A DNA stretch of 64,000 nt, from positions 372,001 to 436,000 of the forward strand of contig NW_015961953.1 of the NCBI RefSeq assembly GCF_000497045.1, given 5' to 3'. Source of the stretch: Kalmanozyma brasiliensis GHG001 (Eukaryota > Basidiomycota > Ustilaginomycetes > Ustilaginales). A program made the translations under genes and the position numbers. The notes under the pieces were generated by a model. That model had not been told where the DNA came from. It did not search any database and saw nothing but the letters and a program-made list of their open reading frames with translations. This document shows, one piece after another, positions 52,208-62,320 of the stretch. How positions within the stretch are numbered: the stretch's first letter is position 1; each line of letters opens with the position of its first letter.

Positions 52208-53740
52208 TTAAGGGTTCTCGTTCCAACCCTTTGCCCTCTCAATCGCCCTCTCCCAGCCGTGCAGCATCTTCTTTCGCCTCTCCTCGTCGATCTTGGGTTC
52301 AAACACCTGCTTGCCGGCCGTGTTGACTTTGCTGAGCGTCTCGGGCCTGTTGATGTCCCAACCGAACAGTCCGACGGCCGAACCTGCCAGGAGCGCCGAG
52401 CCCAGTGCGGTGCTCTCGCGCATCTCGGGTCGCTCGACGTTGATGCCCAGGATGTCGGCCTGGATCTGCATCGCCACGTCCGAGTTGGTCAGCCCACCGT
52501 CGACCTGGAGCGCCTTGAGCGCGACACCAGAGTCCTTGGACATGGCATCGAGGATCGCCTTGGTCTGGTAGCACGTCGATTCGAGCGTGGCACGGCAGAA
52601 GTGGCGCTTGTCAGTGAAGGCCGTGATGCCAACGACGGTGCCGGCAGCAGTATCGTCCCAGTACGGGCAGAAGAGACCGTTGAAGGCCGTAACAAAGTAG
52701 ACTCCTCCCGTGTTGTCAACTTGACCAGCCAAGTCGCCGATCTCGCTGGCTTCCTTGATCAGGCCCAGGCTGTCTCGCACCCACTTGACCGCCGAGCCGG
52801 CCACGGCGATGGAACCTTCCAGCGCGTACTTGACGGGGGCGTTGGGTCCTGCCTTGTACGCAATGGTCGAGAGCAGACCGTTCTTGGACGAGACCACCTT
52901 CTCGCCCGTGTTGTAGAGCAGGAACGCACCCGTGCCATACGTGTTCTTGGCCTCGCCGGGCGCAAAGCACTTGTTGCCCACCAACGCGGCCATCTGGTCA
53001 CCTACGATACCCGCGATCTCGACACCCTTGAGTTCGCCGTGGGCGATCTTGCCGTACACCTCGGACGAGCTCTTGATCTCAGGCAGGATATCCATGTCGA
53101 TGCCAAAAAAGTCGCACAGCTTCTGGTCCCACTTCTGCGCACGAAGATCCATAAACATGGTTCGCGAGGCATTCGAGGCATCCGTGATGTGCACCGCCTT
53201 GTCGGTGAGGTTGTAGACAATCCAACTGTCTATTGTTCCGAAGAGCATCTGCTTGTCGTCGTGCGCCTTGCGTACTTCGGGGATGTTGTCGAGCATCCAT
53301 CGAAGCTTGACCGAAGCGAAATACGTCGAGAGCGGCAGGCCGGTCTCTTCCTTGACCGCATCGACACCCTTAGGGCTTTTCGACTCGAGCTGGCGGATGG
53401 TGTGCGTGGTCCTCGCGTCAGGCCAGGCGATGGCACGGGTGAGCGCTTTGCCCGTGTTCTTGTCCCAGACCACCGTGGTCTCGCGCTGATTGGTGACACC
53501 GATGACCTTGACATCGGTCTTTTTGAACTTGCCGCCCTCCTCGAGCTTGGCGAGCGCCTTGTCGATGCACGTGTACACGCAGTCGATGATTTCGTGCGCA
53601 TCCTGCTCGTGCCAGCCGGGGTGCGGATAGTATTGGTTGAACTCCATCTGATGCAAGGCGTGCACCTTGGCAAACTCGTCAAAGACGATGAAGCGCACGC
53701 TGGTGGTACCAGCGTCGATCGAGCCAACGAGGTCCGGCAT
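52208..53740 (-). CDS. GUT1: Glycerol kinase
   Basis: The gene is a single exon of 510 residues, the typical FGGY-kinase length. The nucleotide-binding start is LVGSIDAGTTSVRFIVFDE. Substrate motifs are VIGVTNQRETTVVWDKNTGK, followed by AWPDARTT. Other blocks are GTIDSWIVYNLT, TDASNASRTMFMDL, GIVGDQMAALVGNKCF, NTYGTGAFLLYNTG, YALEGSIAVAGSAVKWVRD, and the FGGY signature region LKALQVDGGLTNSDVAMQIQ. It phosphorylates glycerol to glycerol 3-phosphate with ATP. This is the first step of glycerol use and feeds glycolysis and lipid synthesis. The antisense frame is also open over almost the whole gene, which is a codon-bias artefact. Confidence 0.96.
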   Translation of the reverse strand: MPDLVGSIDAGTTSVRFIVFDEFAKVHALHQMEFNQYYPHPGWHEQDAHEIIDCVYTCIDKALAKLEEGGKFKKTDVKVIGVTNQRETTVVWDKNTGKALTRAIAWPDARTTHTIRQLESKSPKGVDAVKEETGLPLSTYFASVKLRWMLDNIPEVRKAHDDKQMLFGTIDSWIVYNLTDKAVHITDASNASRTMFMDLRAQKWDQKLCDFFGIDMDILPEIKSSSEVYGKIAHGELKGVEIAGIVGDQMAALVGNKCFAPGEAKNTYGTGAFLLYNTGEKVVSSKNGLLSTIAYKAGPNAPVKYALEGSIAVAGSAVKWVRDSLGLIKEASEIGDLAGQVDNTGGVYFVTAFNGLFCPYWDDTAAGTVVGITAFTDKRHFCRATLESTCYQTKAILDAMSKDSGVALKALQVDGGLTNSDVAMQIQADILGINVERPEMRESTALGSALLAGSAVGLFGWDINRPETLSKVNTAGKQVFEPKIDEERRKKMLHGWERAIERAKGWNENP

Positions 53741-54958
53741 TTCGAAAGGGTCTTGCTTGGGCGAGCGTGATGTGAATGACTTGAGGTGCCTTGGTGGACG
53801 GGCTATGGTTGCACGATAACCCGAACGCTCGATGTTGTTGGTCCAGAGAGAGCGAAGCGTGCCAATTGCGCTTGACCGAGCAAGTGATCGCGGAATGATG
53901 GTGTGGAAAGCCGATGAGAGCTATGGTGCAATGATGGTCGGGAGGCAAGGACTGGGGCTCGCGAAAGGTCCAGGAACGATGTCGATCTCTAAAGCCGAGG
54001 TGGGGATGGGGAGTCGGAGATTGACAGCCAATGAGGGTCCATTGCTCGGTACCACTTCGTATCGCCTGCTGCAACCGTGTTTCTTCCTCTGATTGCTTTC
54101 CGATCCGAGGACAAACTCAACACGCTCTCACAGCCCTTGCGCCGACAAACAATCACTCCAATCTCAAAGCCGAGCCGACCTTGGACTGCCGATGCTGAGA
54201 GAGTGAGAAGACGGCGTGGCTTGGCATTTTGGAGCAGGTGGTCAAGGCGCTGTTTTAAAACAGCGCGGTCCGCTTCTTCCGTGTTTTTCAATTCAGCCTG
54301 GAAGAATCTCGGCAAGCCCGGATGATTCACCCTCTCGTCAAAGTCACATGCACACAACGCCGAAGCAATCACAGCGAGCAGCAGCCACGGCCTCGATTCA
54401 TCCTGAATCTCCCTCTTCGCCCATCACCTGCTGGCGTTGGGGCTGCCGTCTGACCCTAGCCGACGAATACGCGATAGCAGCGAGCATCTCTATCCTGTGT
54501 GTGTGCCTCTGACTAGCAAGCGAGTGTTGCGAACGACTCCTATCCTCATGTCTGGAGCGCTGAATGATCGAGCCTCGATCAGCGAAGAATAGCCGGAAGC
54601 GCTAGAGGCGCAGGGAGATGACGCTTGAACGCAGCGTTTGTGTCTTTCGACCGAAGGACGATCCTGTCCGAGAAGAGATGCAAAAAATTCGCCGACCAAA
54701 TCAGCGCTATCTACTCTAACAACCTGAGAAAATCGATCTAAGGTCCTAGCTGGAGAACTCGGATGTCGGGCCTAGTAATTTTTGCCCACTCGCTGCATGC
54801 TTGCGAACCCTTCTTCCTGCCCCATCGTCCCCCTCGTTGCCTCACATCACGGTCAAGATCCCTCCCGAGCTCGCTCTGCACCCTGTCAGAAGACCAGTAC
54901 TACACGAGGAAGTTAGCAGACCGGAACCTGCCCCGCGTTGCTGAAGACAAGAGTAACG
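53741..54958. promoter_or_regulatory. Divergent intergenic region between glycerol kinase and RPC11
   Basis: These 1.2 kb should contain both promoters. A TTTTAAAACAG palindromic sequence lies near 54253-54263. Otherwise no gene, TATA box or strong repeat is recognised. Confidence 0.4.
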
Positions 54959-55451
54959 ATGCTCTTCTGCCCAACATGCGCCAACTGCCTCATCATCCAG
55001 CTCGATGATCAAGGTCACAACAAGTGGTCCTGCCACACCTGTCCTTACGAATTCCCCATCATCCGCCAGATGACCACACGCCAACATCTGAAGAGGAAAG
55101 AGGTGGACGATGTGATGGGCGGCGAGGAGGCGTGGAAGAACGTTGATTCCATCGATGGTATGTTTGCATTCTCCAGAGAGACGGGGTGGAAAACAGTGTT
55201 GCTGACAACTTTGACCTTTGTGTTGGGGGATACAGCACCATGTCCCAAGTGCGAGAACCCCAAGGCGTTCTTCATGCAGCTGCAGATTCGGTCTGCTGAC
55301 GAACCTAGTAAGTCTCGACCGCGCCGATGTAGTCTAGTCGTTCGATGCAATGAAATGCTGACAACAACGCTGCCTCTCTGCAATGAATACAGTGACAACC
55401 TTCTACCGCTGCACAAATGGCTCCTGTGCCTTTCAGTGGAAGGAGAACTAA
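54959..55451 (+). CDS. RPC11: RNA polymerase III subunit RPC11 (Rpc10/POLR3K)
   Basis: Three exons, 54959-55157, 55236-55307 and 55393-55451, give 109 residues, the normal size. Both introns have CTGAC branch sites and ATACAG acceptors. The N-terminal zinc ribbon is MLFCPTCANCLIIQ with HKWSCHTCPYEF-type second Cys pair. The linker has REVDDVMGG-like KRKEVDDVMGGEEAWKNVDS. The C-terminal TFIIS-like ribbon is APCPKCENPKAFFMQLQIRS, ADEP, then MTTFYRCTNGSCAFQWKEN. The S-A-D-E/RSADEP hairpin is the catalytic loop for transcript cleavage. RPC11 supports RNA cleavage, termination and reinitiation by pol III. Splicing is well supported because both zinc ribbons are complete only after joining. Confidence 0.96.
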
Positions 55452-55845
55452 GCATCAGCGCACAGCATATCGTCTGTCACAACCATATACCCGAAGGACC
55501 ATGATCTCGTGCGTCAGCCGCTTTAGCGAGACCGAGATCGTCCTTTTCTGCACCTGTAATACTAGCCCTCATCACTTTGTCGACCATCCGTATGCATTTC
55601 ATCGTGCCGTGCCTCTAGATTGACAATGGTGAGCAAGTCGAGCGCAAGCAGAAGGAGAAGGAGCAAATTTCTCGGCCGCTTCGTGACGCTCAGCCGAATG
55701 GACCCTGAAAGCTGCGCCTCCTTCCTCCACACCAAGCATTCACCCCTTCTTCCTGTCCATCACTCCTCTTCGACCACTTCCTTCGCCCAACTTGCTCCAG
55801 TGCACCCGAATCAGAGCTCCTCACTCGGATAGTGGTAGCGACACG
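55452..55845. other. Spacer between RPC11 and TANGO2, no gene seen
   Basis: Both genes are on the plus strand. The last 140 bp are C/T-rich (TCCTTCCTCCACACC and similar) and are probably the TANGO2 leader. Confidence 0.4.
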
Positions 55846-56802
55846 ATGTGCGTGATCTTCTGGACGACCTCCTCACCGGCATATTCGCTCGTCATCGCCT
55901 CGAATCGGGACGAGTTCCTGTCCCGCCCGACCCTGCCCGCCTCGTGGCACGACTTCTCCAACGGTCGCTCCTCCTCATCTTCCTCGTCCATCCTCAGCGC
56001 GCGCGACTCAACAGGGGGCGGAACATGGCTGGGTATCACGCGCAATGGGGCCTTTGCAACGCTGACCAACTTCACGGAGCTCTCTGCACCTTTACCCCCC
56101 GGTTTGGATGCGTTCGAGTCTCGGGGTCGGCTCGTGCGGGACTGGCTCTCCCACGCCTCGACCAGAAGCCCAGCGAAGTCTGTGGGAGAGGCAGAGATGG
56201 AGGTGCACGAGTACTTGGCGAGAGTGGGCGAGAAGGGAGAGAGGTTCCCAGGATTCAACCTGCTCATTGGCCTACCTTCCGATGAAGGAACTGTGGTTGG
56301 GTACATTACGAATCGCACTGCTGATGGGCAGGTCGAGCGGGGGAGAGAAGGAGACATCTTCCTCCCGACCACACAGAGTCCAGCGGGAATGTCCAATTCC
56401 ACCCTCACCAACCCCTGGGCCAAAGTCACCTCCGGCTCCGCACGCTTCAACGTTATCCTCGCCCAAGCCCCGCAAGACGACCAAGATGCGGTAGTGGAAC
56501 AGCTATTTGATCTACTCTGGACATCCTCCACTCCGAAACCAGCGCAAAGGTCCGAGCTGAGAAACTCGGTGTTGATCTCGCCCCTCGAGCTACCTGCAGC
56601 GACAGAGGGCGGGAGGGACTGGTACGCCACGAGAACAAGCACCGTGATCGTAGTCGGGAGAGACGGACGCGCGAGACTGGTGGAAAGGGACACGTTCAGG
56701 ATTGAGAATGGCGAAGCTGTGTTGGTCAACGGACCGGAGGGGAGCGGTGCGGTACAGGGGAGGAGTGGCGGGGAGCGGGTGTTCGAATGGCACATTGGAT
56801 AG
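55846..56802 (+). CDS. TANGO2 (NRDE-domain) family protein
   Basis: The gene is a single exon of 318 residues. The start is set at the ATG giving MCVIFW, because the family keeps Cys at position 2, the possible N-terminal nucleophile. Family motifs are IASNRDEFLSRPTLPASWHD (NRDE motif), GGGTWLGITRNGAFATLTNF, GFNLLIGLPSDEG and GMSNSTLTNPWAKV. The C-terminal block VLISPLELPAATEGGRDWYA, then TRTSTVIVVG is also typical. TANGO2 proteins have been linked to Golgi organisation and, in other eukaryotes, heme mobilisation and lipid metabolism. The role in fungi is not settled. Confidence 0.92.
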   Translation: MCVIFWTTSSPAYSLVIASNRDEFLSRPTLPASWHDFSNGRSSSSSSSILSARDSTGGGTWLGITRNGAFATLTNFTELSAPLPPGLDAFESRGRLVRDWLSHASTRSPAKSVGEAEMEVHEYLARVGEKGERFPGFNLLIGLPSDEGTVVGYITNRTADGQVERGREGDIFLPTTQSPAGMSNSTLTNPWAKVTSGSARFNVILAQAPQDDQDAVVEQLFDLLWTSSTPKPAQRSELRNSVLISPLELPAATEGGRDWYATRTSTVIVVGRDGRARLVERDTFRIENGEAVLVNGPEGSGAVQGRSGGERVFEWHIG

Positions 56803-57212
56803 CCCCCATTCCATGTCAACTTACGACAATGGAAGCCCGAAAGGAACACACTGTGTGCACGTTCAATAGACACACACAGGATCGAAGCTCAATAGTCACG
56901 CGTACTTTGGGAGAATCTGGGATCTTTCTGTGTGCGGATGTAGATGAGATGGTACAAGTATGAGCGAGATGCTCAAAAAGAGGCGTGTTTTGAGCACCAT
57001 GACGAGTGGGTCAAGTGTGCAGAATGCAATGTAGGAGAGAGGCCTGCCGTTGCACTGAAGTCCAGATAAGGCCTTCTTTTGTCGGGGGAGAGTGGATGCA
57101 ACGGCAGGTGGTGAATCGAAAGCGAGGAAGCAGCGGTTTGCTCGGACCCATCCGTGAACCCGACCTAGCCGCTACCGACCTCGTGATATGGTGATGAAGC
57201 TAGGCGAGACGT
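56803..57212. other. Convergent spacer, no gene seen
   Basis: This 410-bp spacer between TANGO2 and eS19 probably holds both 3' UTRs. No conserved frame or RNA gene is recognised. Confidence 0.4.
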
Positions 57213-58066
57213 TTACTCGTCATCCTCCTCCTCCTCGTCCTCTGCCTCGGACTCCTCCTCAGACTCCTCCTGGAGGGCCTCGAGGCAAGCGACGGCGATG
57301 CGGTCAAGATCACGCATGCCATCCTGCGAGATGCGACGACCACCCTTAGGATCCTTCTCGAGAACTCCGATGCCCTCAAGGCCCTGGACGACCTTGCGCT
57401 GCACGGATCCCGAAGCGTCGGCGTGGTGCGAGGGGCGGAAACCGCGGTTCGAAGCACCACCGTGGAACTTTCGCAGGTGGCCGATACCGACCGCCTTGCG
57501 CAGGTAGATGTGACGGGCGAGCGCGGCGGCGCGGACGTAGAACCAGTCGGGGTTGTAAGGGGCCTGCTCCTTGAAGTGACCGGTCTTGACAATGTCGACC
57601 CACACGGGCACCTCGATCTTGCCTGTTTGCGGGTGAAGCGCGGGGTTGGGAGAAGAGCGCGGCGATAGGGTCAGTACGGGGTCAAGGCTAAATCAACGAT
57701 GTGTGCGCATGGAATGGCAGGTCCATCTGTCCATCTTCATCTTCCCTGTACCCATTGTGGATGTTGACGCTCCGCCTCCTGGGATCCACTGATCTGCCGG
57801 CCCTTGGATGTCCTGTGACAAGTCGTGCGATCCATGTGTCCGCGAGCTGCGCGATCGGTCGCAATCGGCGATGTCCTGGCGCCCGACACAGCGCTGCTCT
57901 TCCGTCTGCCTGCTGCGAAATTCCATCCTGTTCCTGCTCGTGTCCAAATGTGCTCCTCCTGATGACCTGCCATTCGCATCCTCCTGCATGGTGATGAAAC
58001 TTACCAGATCGCTTGAGGTGCTGCGCGTAAGCGTCAATGAAAGTAGAGGCGTCGACGTCACGAACG
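57213..58066 (-). CDS. RPS19: Small ribosomal subunit protein eS19 (first exon not located)
   Basis: Two exons are clear: 58005-58066 (VRDVDASTFIDAYAQHLKRS) and 57213-57622, separated by a 382-nt intron with a GTAAGT donor and an AACAG acceptor. The joined protein continues GKIEVPVWVDIVKTGHFKEQ, APYNPDWFYVRAAALARHIY, GIGHLRKFHGG, then HADASGSVQRKVVQGLEGIG and GGRRISQDGMRDLDRIA, all eS19 hallmarks. At least 156 residues are encoded. The family normally starts M-x-G-V-[ST]-VRDV, so the missing first exon should be only a few codons and end in phase 2. One candidate, 58327-58337, would give MLGI, but its GTGTCG donor is weak. The C-terminus carries an unusual acidic tail (EESEEESEAEDEEEEDDE). 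eS19 is needed for 18S rRNA 3' maturation and the 40S head. Confidence 0.88.
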
Positions 58067-59650
58067 CTGAGAGTGCGAAGCAGGTTGGTGGAAGGAGTGA
58101 GAACAAGGTCAGCACGTCTGTCCTCTGGGTCTTTATCAAGGCTAGTCGGAGGGCTGAAGCCCGTCGCACAGTGTCGATGATCGCAAATGCAGCAGCAGAG
58201 GCAGTAAGCCTTTGAAGGATGCTGGTGGGCGTTGGTCGAGGTCGAAATCGTTCAGTGTGTCATGATCGATCAACGTAGAGAGTCGGCGTCCTCTGGCAAT
58301 GATCGCAAAGTCGCTCCCAGCGACACATCCCGAGCATGGCGGCGGCGGCGAGGATATCGAGCATAGCCGGTGCTGTCAAGGTATCGAAGTGTAGGTGCGG
58401 AAATCTGGGTCCTCCCTCTGTACCTCGCCGTGTAGGTGGACATGTCCGCATCAAACAAGTTGCGACTCGAGATAAAGTCGAGAGGCTGGTCGTCGGAGCA
58501 TCTACCACCGACTCGAAGGCACTCCGCGACATTGAGGTGTCCTTCCCTGCGCATCTTTCCTGTCCTTTGACGTATTCGTGTCAACTGTGACTTTAGCATG
58601 TTTTGTGGTTCATTGCAGTCGATGCCCTGCTGCAACGTCTGCTTGCAAGCCTGCCGCTAGTGAACCAAGCCAACGTATGCCGGTGCCGATCCTAGTGTGC
58701 CATGCTGATGTGTCGATGCTATGCCTAAGGGTGCTGATATCTGCGTCCGATCGGTGCTGTTTCTGCTGTTGTTTCTGCTGCTGCTGCTGTGCGATGATGC
58801 TGATGTGTGCGACGGTGTTGCTCCTCCGATATCTGTTGATGCTGATACGTACTTCGGCATGTTGGGCGATGTATGTGTCTTGAAGGTAGGGAAAAGGCGT
58901 GACGGTGAGAACGATGTACCAAAGTCCAACTCGAGACGGTAGCGCGCGGGCGGAGCACCTTCAATTCGAGATTCTCAGCCTCGAGACACGAGCTGCTGCC
59001 TTGCCAAATCTCGAATTCGGTCACTGGCTTGCAGCACAGTCTCACGCTGAGAACCGTGATGGCAGGCCCAGGGCTTCCAGAGCTCTCGCTCTGCCATCTG
59101 CAAGCCCATGTCCAAAGACGAGGCAGCGACCAGGCAGAACAAGCAGCGGCCTGCTTGCGAAAGGTATCGCATTCCTATTGCTTGAATTCCGCTTGTACAA
59201 AATTCTAGTCTGCGACTACAAGTGATTTAAACCAGACCGCTTCGTAGGGAGGATATACTCATCCTTTTGGCGCAACTGACATGTCGAGCGTGGGAACTTT
59301 TGTTTTAACGCATTTTACCAGCTCGGGTCCGATTCGATTTTGACGCAAGCAGTCTCGCAAGAGGTCTAACAGCCAAGAATTGAAAATTCACCTCACTTCA
59401 GAGTCAACGCAAGGATCCCGATAAATCGCTATCGGGTCGCACGCTCTCAGCATTCGCCTCTTCGCCTACATCAGCGATTAGAGCTCAGACATACTTGTCG
59501 TGACGCTGCTGCAGATCGATTCATAGAGCCCTGAAAAGACGAGCCGGAGTGCTGTTGGTACACGATTGGTGACAAAATAAACAATGAGTGCCCATCGTAG
59601 GTTGCTGCGGCCATCAGCTTGGGCGCATGATGCTTGCAAGGGTGCCGCCT
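58067..59650. other. 1.6-kb region upstream of eS19; unlocated first exon, no further gene
   Basis: The part next to 58066 should hold the small first exon and promoter of eS19. The remainder is the 3' flank of the coiled-coil gene. It includes a Leu-codon-like CTGCTGTTTCTGCTGCTGCTGCTG run near 58760-58790 and a 7-bp stem-loop at 59417-59436. No open frame here has protein-like character. Confidence 0.4.
59417..59436. repeat. Short perfect stem-loop, 7-bp arms
   Basis: CCCGATA (59417-59423) pairs with TATCGGG (59430-59436) across a 6-nt loop, in gene-free sequence 3' of the coiled-coil gene. Confidence 0.5.
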
Positions 59651-62320
59651 CTAGTGGTAGCCCTGACGCTGGTTCGGATCCTGATACGGATAGGGCCCAC
59701 GGGGCACCGCATAGGATGACTGTGGATGCTGCTGCGCTTGCGGTGCGATCTGCTGATATGCTTGCACCTGTGCAGGGTGAAGAGCCGGCTGCTGTTGCGG
59801 ATACATCGGAGGCTGCATGTGTGCCGACAATGCCGTGGCCGCTGTGTTGGGCAGCACCGGTGGATGCTGCTGCACCGGACGCTGTAGCTGATGCTCCGGA
59901 CGCGGTGTTGGAGCGAGTGCTCCGGCTGAATTTGGCGCATGCTGCACGAGCGGCGAACGCACAGCTGGCGATTGCGACCCGACAGAACCTCGAGCTCCTC
60001 CGCTCGTGGTCGCGGTAGTCGGTGGGTTGCGTCGTGGATTGGCATGCTCGGCGAGCTTGACCAGCAAGGCACCTTGCAACGAGGACTGGTCATCCAGCGC
60101 TTCGAGTTGCTTCTGAAGCGAGTCGAGCTTGTCGTAAAGTTCGGAAAGGATTTCCTCCTTGTGAGTCTGCAGCGTCGACTCGAAGTCGCTCTTTTGCTCT
60201 TGCTGCGAGCTGCGAAGAGCGACCATCTCGGAGCGGATCTGCGTGGTGACATTCTGCACTTGTGCGACAGCATTTCTCAGAGCGTCGTTGAGACTGTCGA
60301 GTCCGTTGAGTTTCAGCGCTCGCAGAAGCTGCTTCAGCTTGTCGGGAGAGCTGAGCCACTGGTCAACGGACGCGGCGTTTCCGGACAAACGCAGCGTGTC
60401 GACTTCCTGTTTGACAGCCGTGAGCTGCGTCTCGTGTTCCTTGAGCGAGGCGCGGATCAACTCGAGAGCTGCTACAGGCACAAATGCGTCTTTCTCGCCG
60501 GTGCCATTCTTTTGGGCAACGGGTGGCTGCTCTGCTGCGTTGCCGATTGGCTGCGGCGACGTGGATGGTGTGGGCTGGCCTGCCGGAGTCGAGTCGGTCT
60601 TTGTCGGCGCTGGGACACTGTTAGCATTGGTTTGGGCGGCAGTCGGTGTGGCCTGTAATGCGGCATTGAAACCCGAAGCGGCTTTCTGCAGATCCGATGC
60701 TGGTTGCGTAGGCATAGGTCCTGTCGATCCGCTATTGCTGATCTCCGCACCGCCCTTGGGCGCTGTCTCAGCCCCATTCGTCACGTTCGCGTCATTGGAC
60801 TGGCCATTCGGCTGGGTAGGACCGCTGACATCGATAATTTCCTCGACATTCATGGGCCCTGCGCCGTCTGTAGGAGGCGCAGCGTTACTGGACGACTCGC
60901 CGCCATTCGCAATGGGTGCAGCCGGAGCCGGTCGGGCGGAAAGATCGTCTCCGGCGAGCGCCCTGCTCTTCCATTTGCGTGCCAACGCTCTGAGCCGGTC
61001 ATCCATGCAAGCCTGATTCTCCGCAGTAGCCTCCTGGACGGCAAGATCCTTGACTTCGTCGAGCCGTAATTCGAGGTCTTGCATATATTCCTTGTGCCAC
61101 TTGCGGAACTGAGCTTGTGTGACCGCTTTGGACTGTTCGGCAGTGGTCGACCCTTCTCGGCCGTTGTGCGCGGAACCTTCGGTGGTAGTTGCTGCTGGTG
61201 GCAAGGTCGTGATATTCGATGTCGACGGCCTAGCTTGAGTTGCGGGACGAGGGCTTGAAGGCGCTGTGGAGGTCTCGCGTGCCGAGCCGCTGGCCACGCT
61301 GTGTCGACTCCCTGCGATTCGACTATCCCTTCTGAACTCGGCGAGCTCCTTCTGCAACTCTTTGATGCATTTACGATTCTCGTTGATCTGGCGGACGTCC
61401 TTGTCGACGTCGTTGCGCAGGGAAGTGCGAGTCTCGGTCAGATCCTTACGAAGATGGTCGTTGTCCTTGGTGAGAGCCGACAGATCGGCCTTGATGGCCC
61501 TGATGTCGGATTGGAACCTGTTGCTTTGGCCAAAGTGGCTGTGGGCGGTGTTTTCGAACTCGGCCCGGTGTTTATGGTCCTTTTCGCGCTCGGATTTGAC
61601 CTCGGCTGCGAGATCTTGCAGCTTGGCTTCCAGGGGGGCCGAGACAGCGGCCAGCAGGGAGGGCATGATCTGGGCATTGACGTCGACTTGCCACTGCAAC
61701 TGCATGCGGTAAAGCTCGTCGACGTCAGTGTTGATCTTTAGCTCCAAGTTGCGCACGATCTTCTCTTGCTCTGTGAGCTTTGCGACGTTTGAGGGGTCAC
61801 CGCGGCCAACCCTGGCGAGCCAATCCTGGACCGACTTGAGCTTCTTATATTGATCGCTGAGATTTTTACGGTCTTCGGAGATCGCGTGTCGCTTGAGCTC
61901 GATCTGGTCGAACAGGTGGCGCTCGGGAGGAGACGCATACAATCGACCGACGAGATCGGCAAGGGCCTCGACGACGGCGGAGCTTCTGCGCGTCGCAGAT
62001 GGCTCCGGATATGTCGAGGCGTTTGAGTGGTGACTGGTCGCATTGCGCTCGAGTGGATGTGTAGAGCCGGAGGCATAGCCATGATTGAGACTGCCGTGAC
62101 CCGCTGCTGTGCCAACGGGTAGAGCATTGGCCGATGTGCCCGGCTTGCGGGGCAGCGACTTGGGCGGTGCGTCGTGATCGTTGCGATGAATGCGAGTGAC
62201 GACCTTGTCGCGCTCCTGATAGTGACGGGCAGGTGGTGAGCGTGACCGAGCGCGCGGATCGTGGGAGCGACTGGGCCCGTCGCGACTGTACGGGTCGCGT
62301 CCATTGCCGTATGAGCTCAT
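59651..62320 (-). CDS. Hypothetical coiled-coil protein with SR-like N-terminus
   Basis: The start at ATG 62318-62320 gives MSSYGNGRDPYSRDGPSRSH; the frame further upstream begins with GTG. The product is 889 residues. The N-terminus (about residues 5-40) is rich in Arg-Ser and Arg-Asp pairs (RARSRSPPARHYQERDK). Two regions have heptad-like patterns predicting coiled coils: about residues 140-350 (for example LTEQEKIVRNLELKINTDVD, DLSALTKDNDHLRKDLTETR) and about 630-760 (LKEHETQLTAVKQEVDTLRL, KEEILSELYDKLDSLQKQLE). The middle is Ala/Pro/Asn-rich, and the C-terminal 130 residues are Pro/Gln-rich. I do not recognise the family. Structure suggests a scaffold or adaptor; the SR-like start hints at RNA-related or nuclear work, which is weak. 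Confidence 0.78.
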   Translation of the reverse strand: MSSYGNGRDPYSRDGPSRSHDPRARSRSPPARHYQERDKVVTRIHRNDHDAPPKSLPRKPGTSANALPVGTAAGHGSLNHGYASGSTHPLERNATSHHSNASTYPEPSATRRSSAVVEALADLVGRLYASPPERHLFDQIELKRHAISEDRKNLSDQYKKLKSVQDWLARVGRGDPSNVAKLTEQEKIVRNLELKINTDVDELYRMQLQWQVDVNAQIMPSLLAAVSAPLEAKLQDLAAEVKSEREKDHKHRAEFENTAHSHFGQSNRFQSDIRAIKADLSALTKDNDHLRKDLTETRTSLRNDVDKDVRQINENRKCIKELQKELAEFRRDSRIAGSRHSVASGSARETSTAPSSPRPATQARPSTSNITTLPPAATTTEGSAHNGREGSTTAEQSKAVTQAQFRKWHKEYMQDLELRLDEVKDLAVQEATAENQACMDDRLRALARKWKSRALAGDDLSARPAPAAPIANGGESSSNAAPPTDGAGPMNVEEIIDVSGPTQPNGQSNDANVTNGAETAPKGGAEISNSGSTGPMPTQPASDLQKAASGFNAALQATPTAAQTNANSVPAPTKTDSTPAGQPTPSTSPQPIGNAAEQPPVAQKNGTGEKDAFVPVAALELIRASLKEHETQLTAVKQEVDTLRLSGNAASVDQWLSSPDKLKQLLRALKLNGLDSLNDALRNAVAQVQNVTTQIRSEMVALRSSQQEQKSDFESTLQTHKEEILSELYDKLDSLQKQLEALDDQSSLQGALLVKLAEHANPRRNPPTTATTSGGARGSVGSQSPAVRSPLVQHAPNSAGALAPTPRPEHQLQRPVQQHPPVLPNTAATALSAHMQPPMYPQQQPALHPAQVQAYQQIAPQAQQHPQSSYAVPRGPYPYQDPNQRQGYH

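Noticed and set aside
52259..53770. 503-codon open frame on the plus strand opposite glycerol kinase
   Set aside because: The minus strand encodes a textbook glycerol kinase. The antisense frame is open because codons ending in C or G avoid stops on the reverse strand.
57623..58004. C/D-box snoRNA in the second eS19 intron
   Set aside because: The sense strand shows no paired C (RTGATGA) and D (CTGA) boxes with flanking complementarity. TGATGA occurs only on the antisense strand.
59584..60018. 144-codon plus-strand frame starting ATGAGTGCCCATCG
   Set aside because: Most of it is antisense to the coiled-coil gene, and its Ala-rich translation mirrors that gene's Gln/Pro-rich tail.
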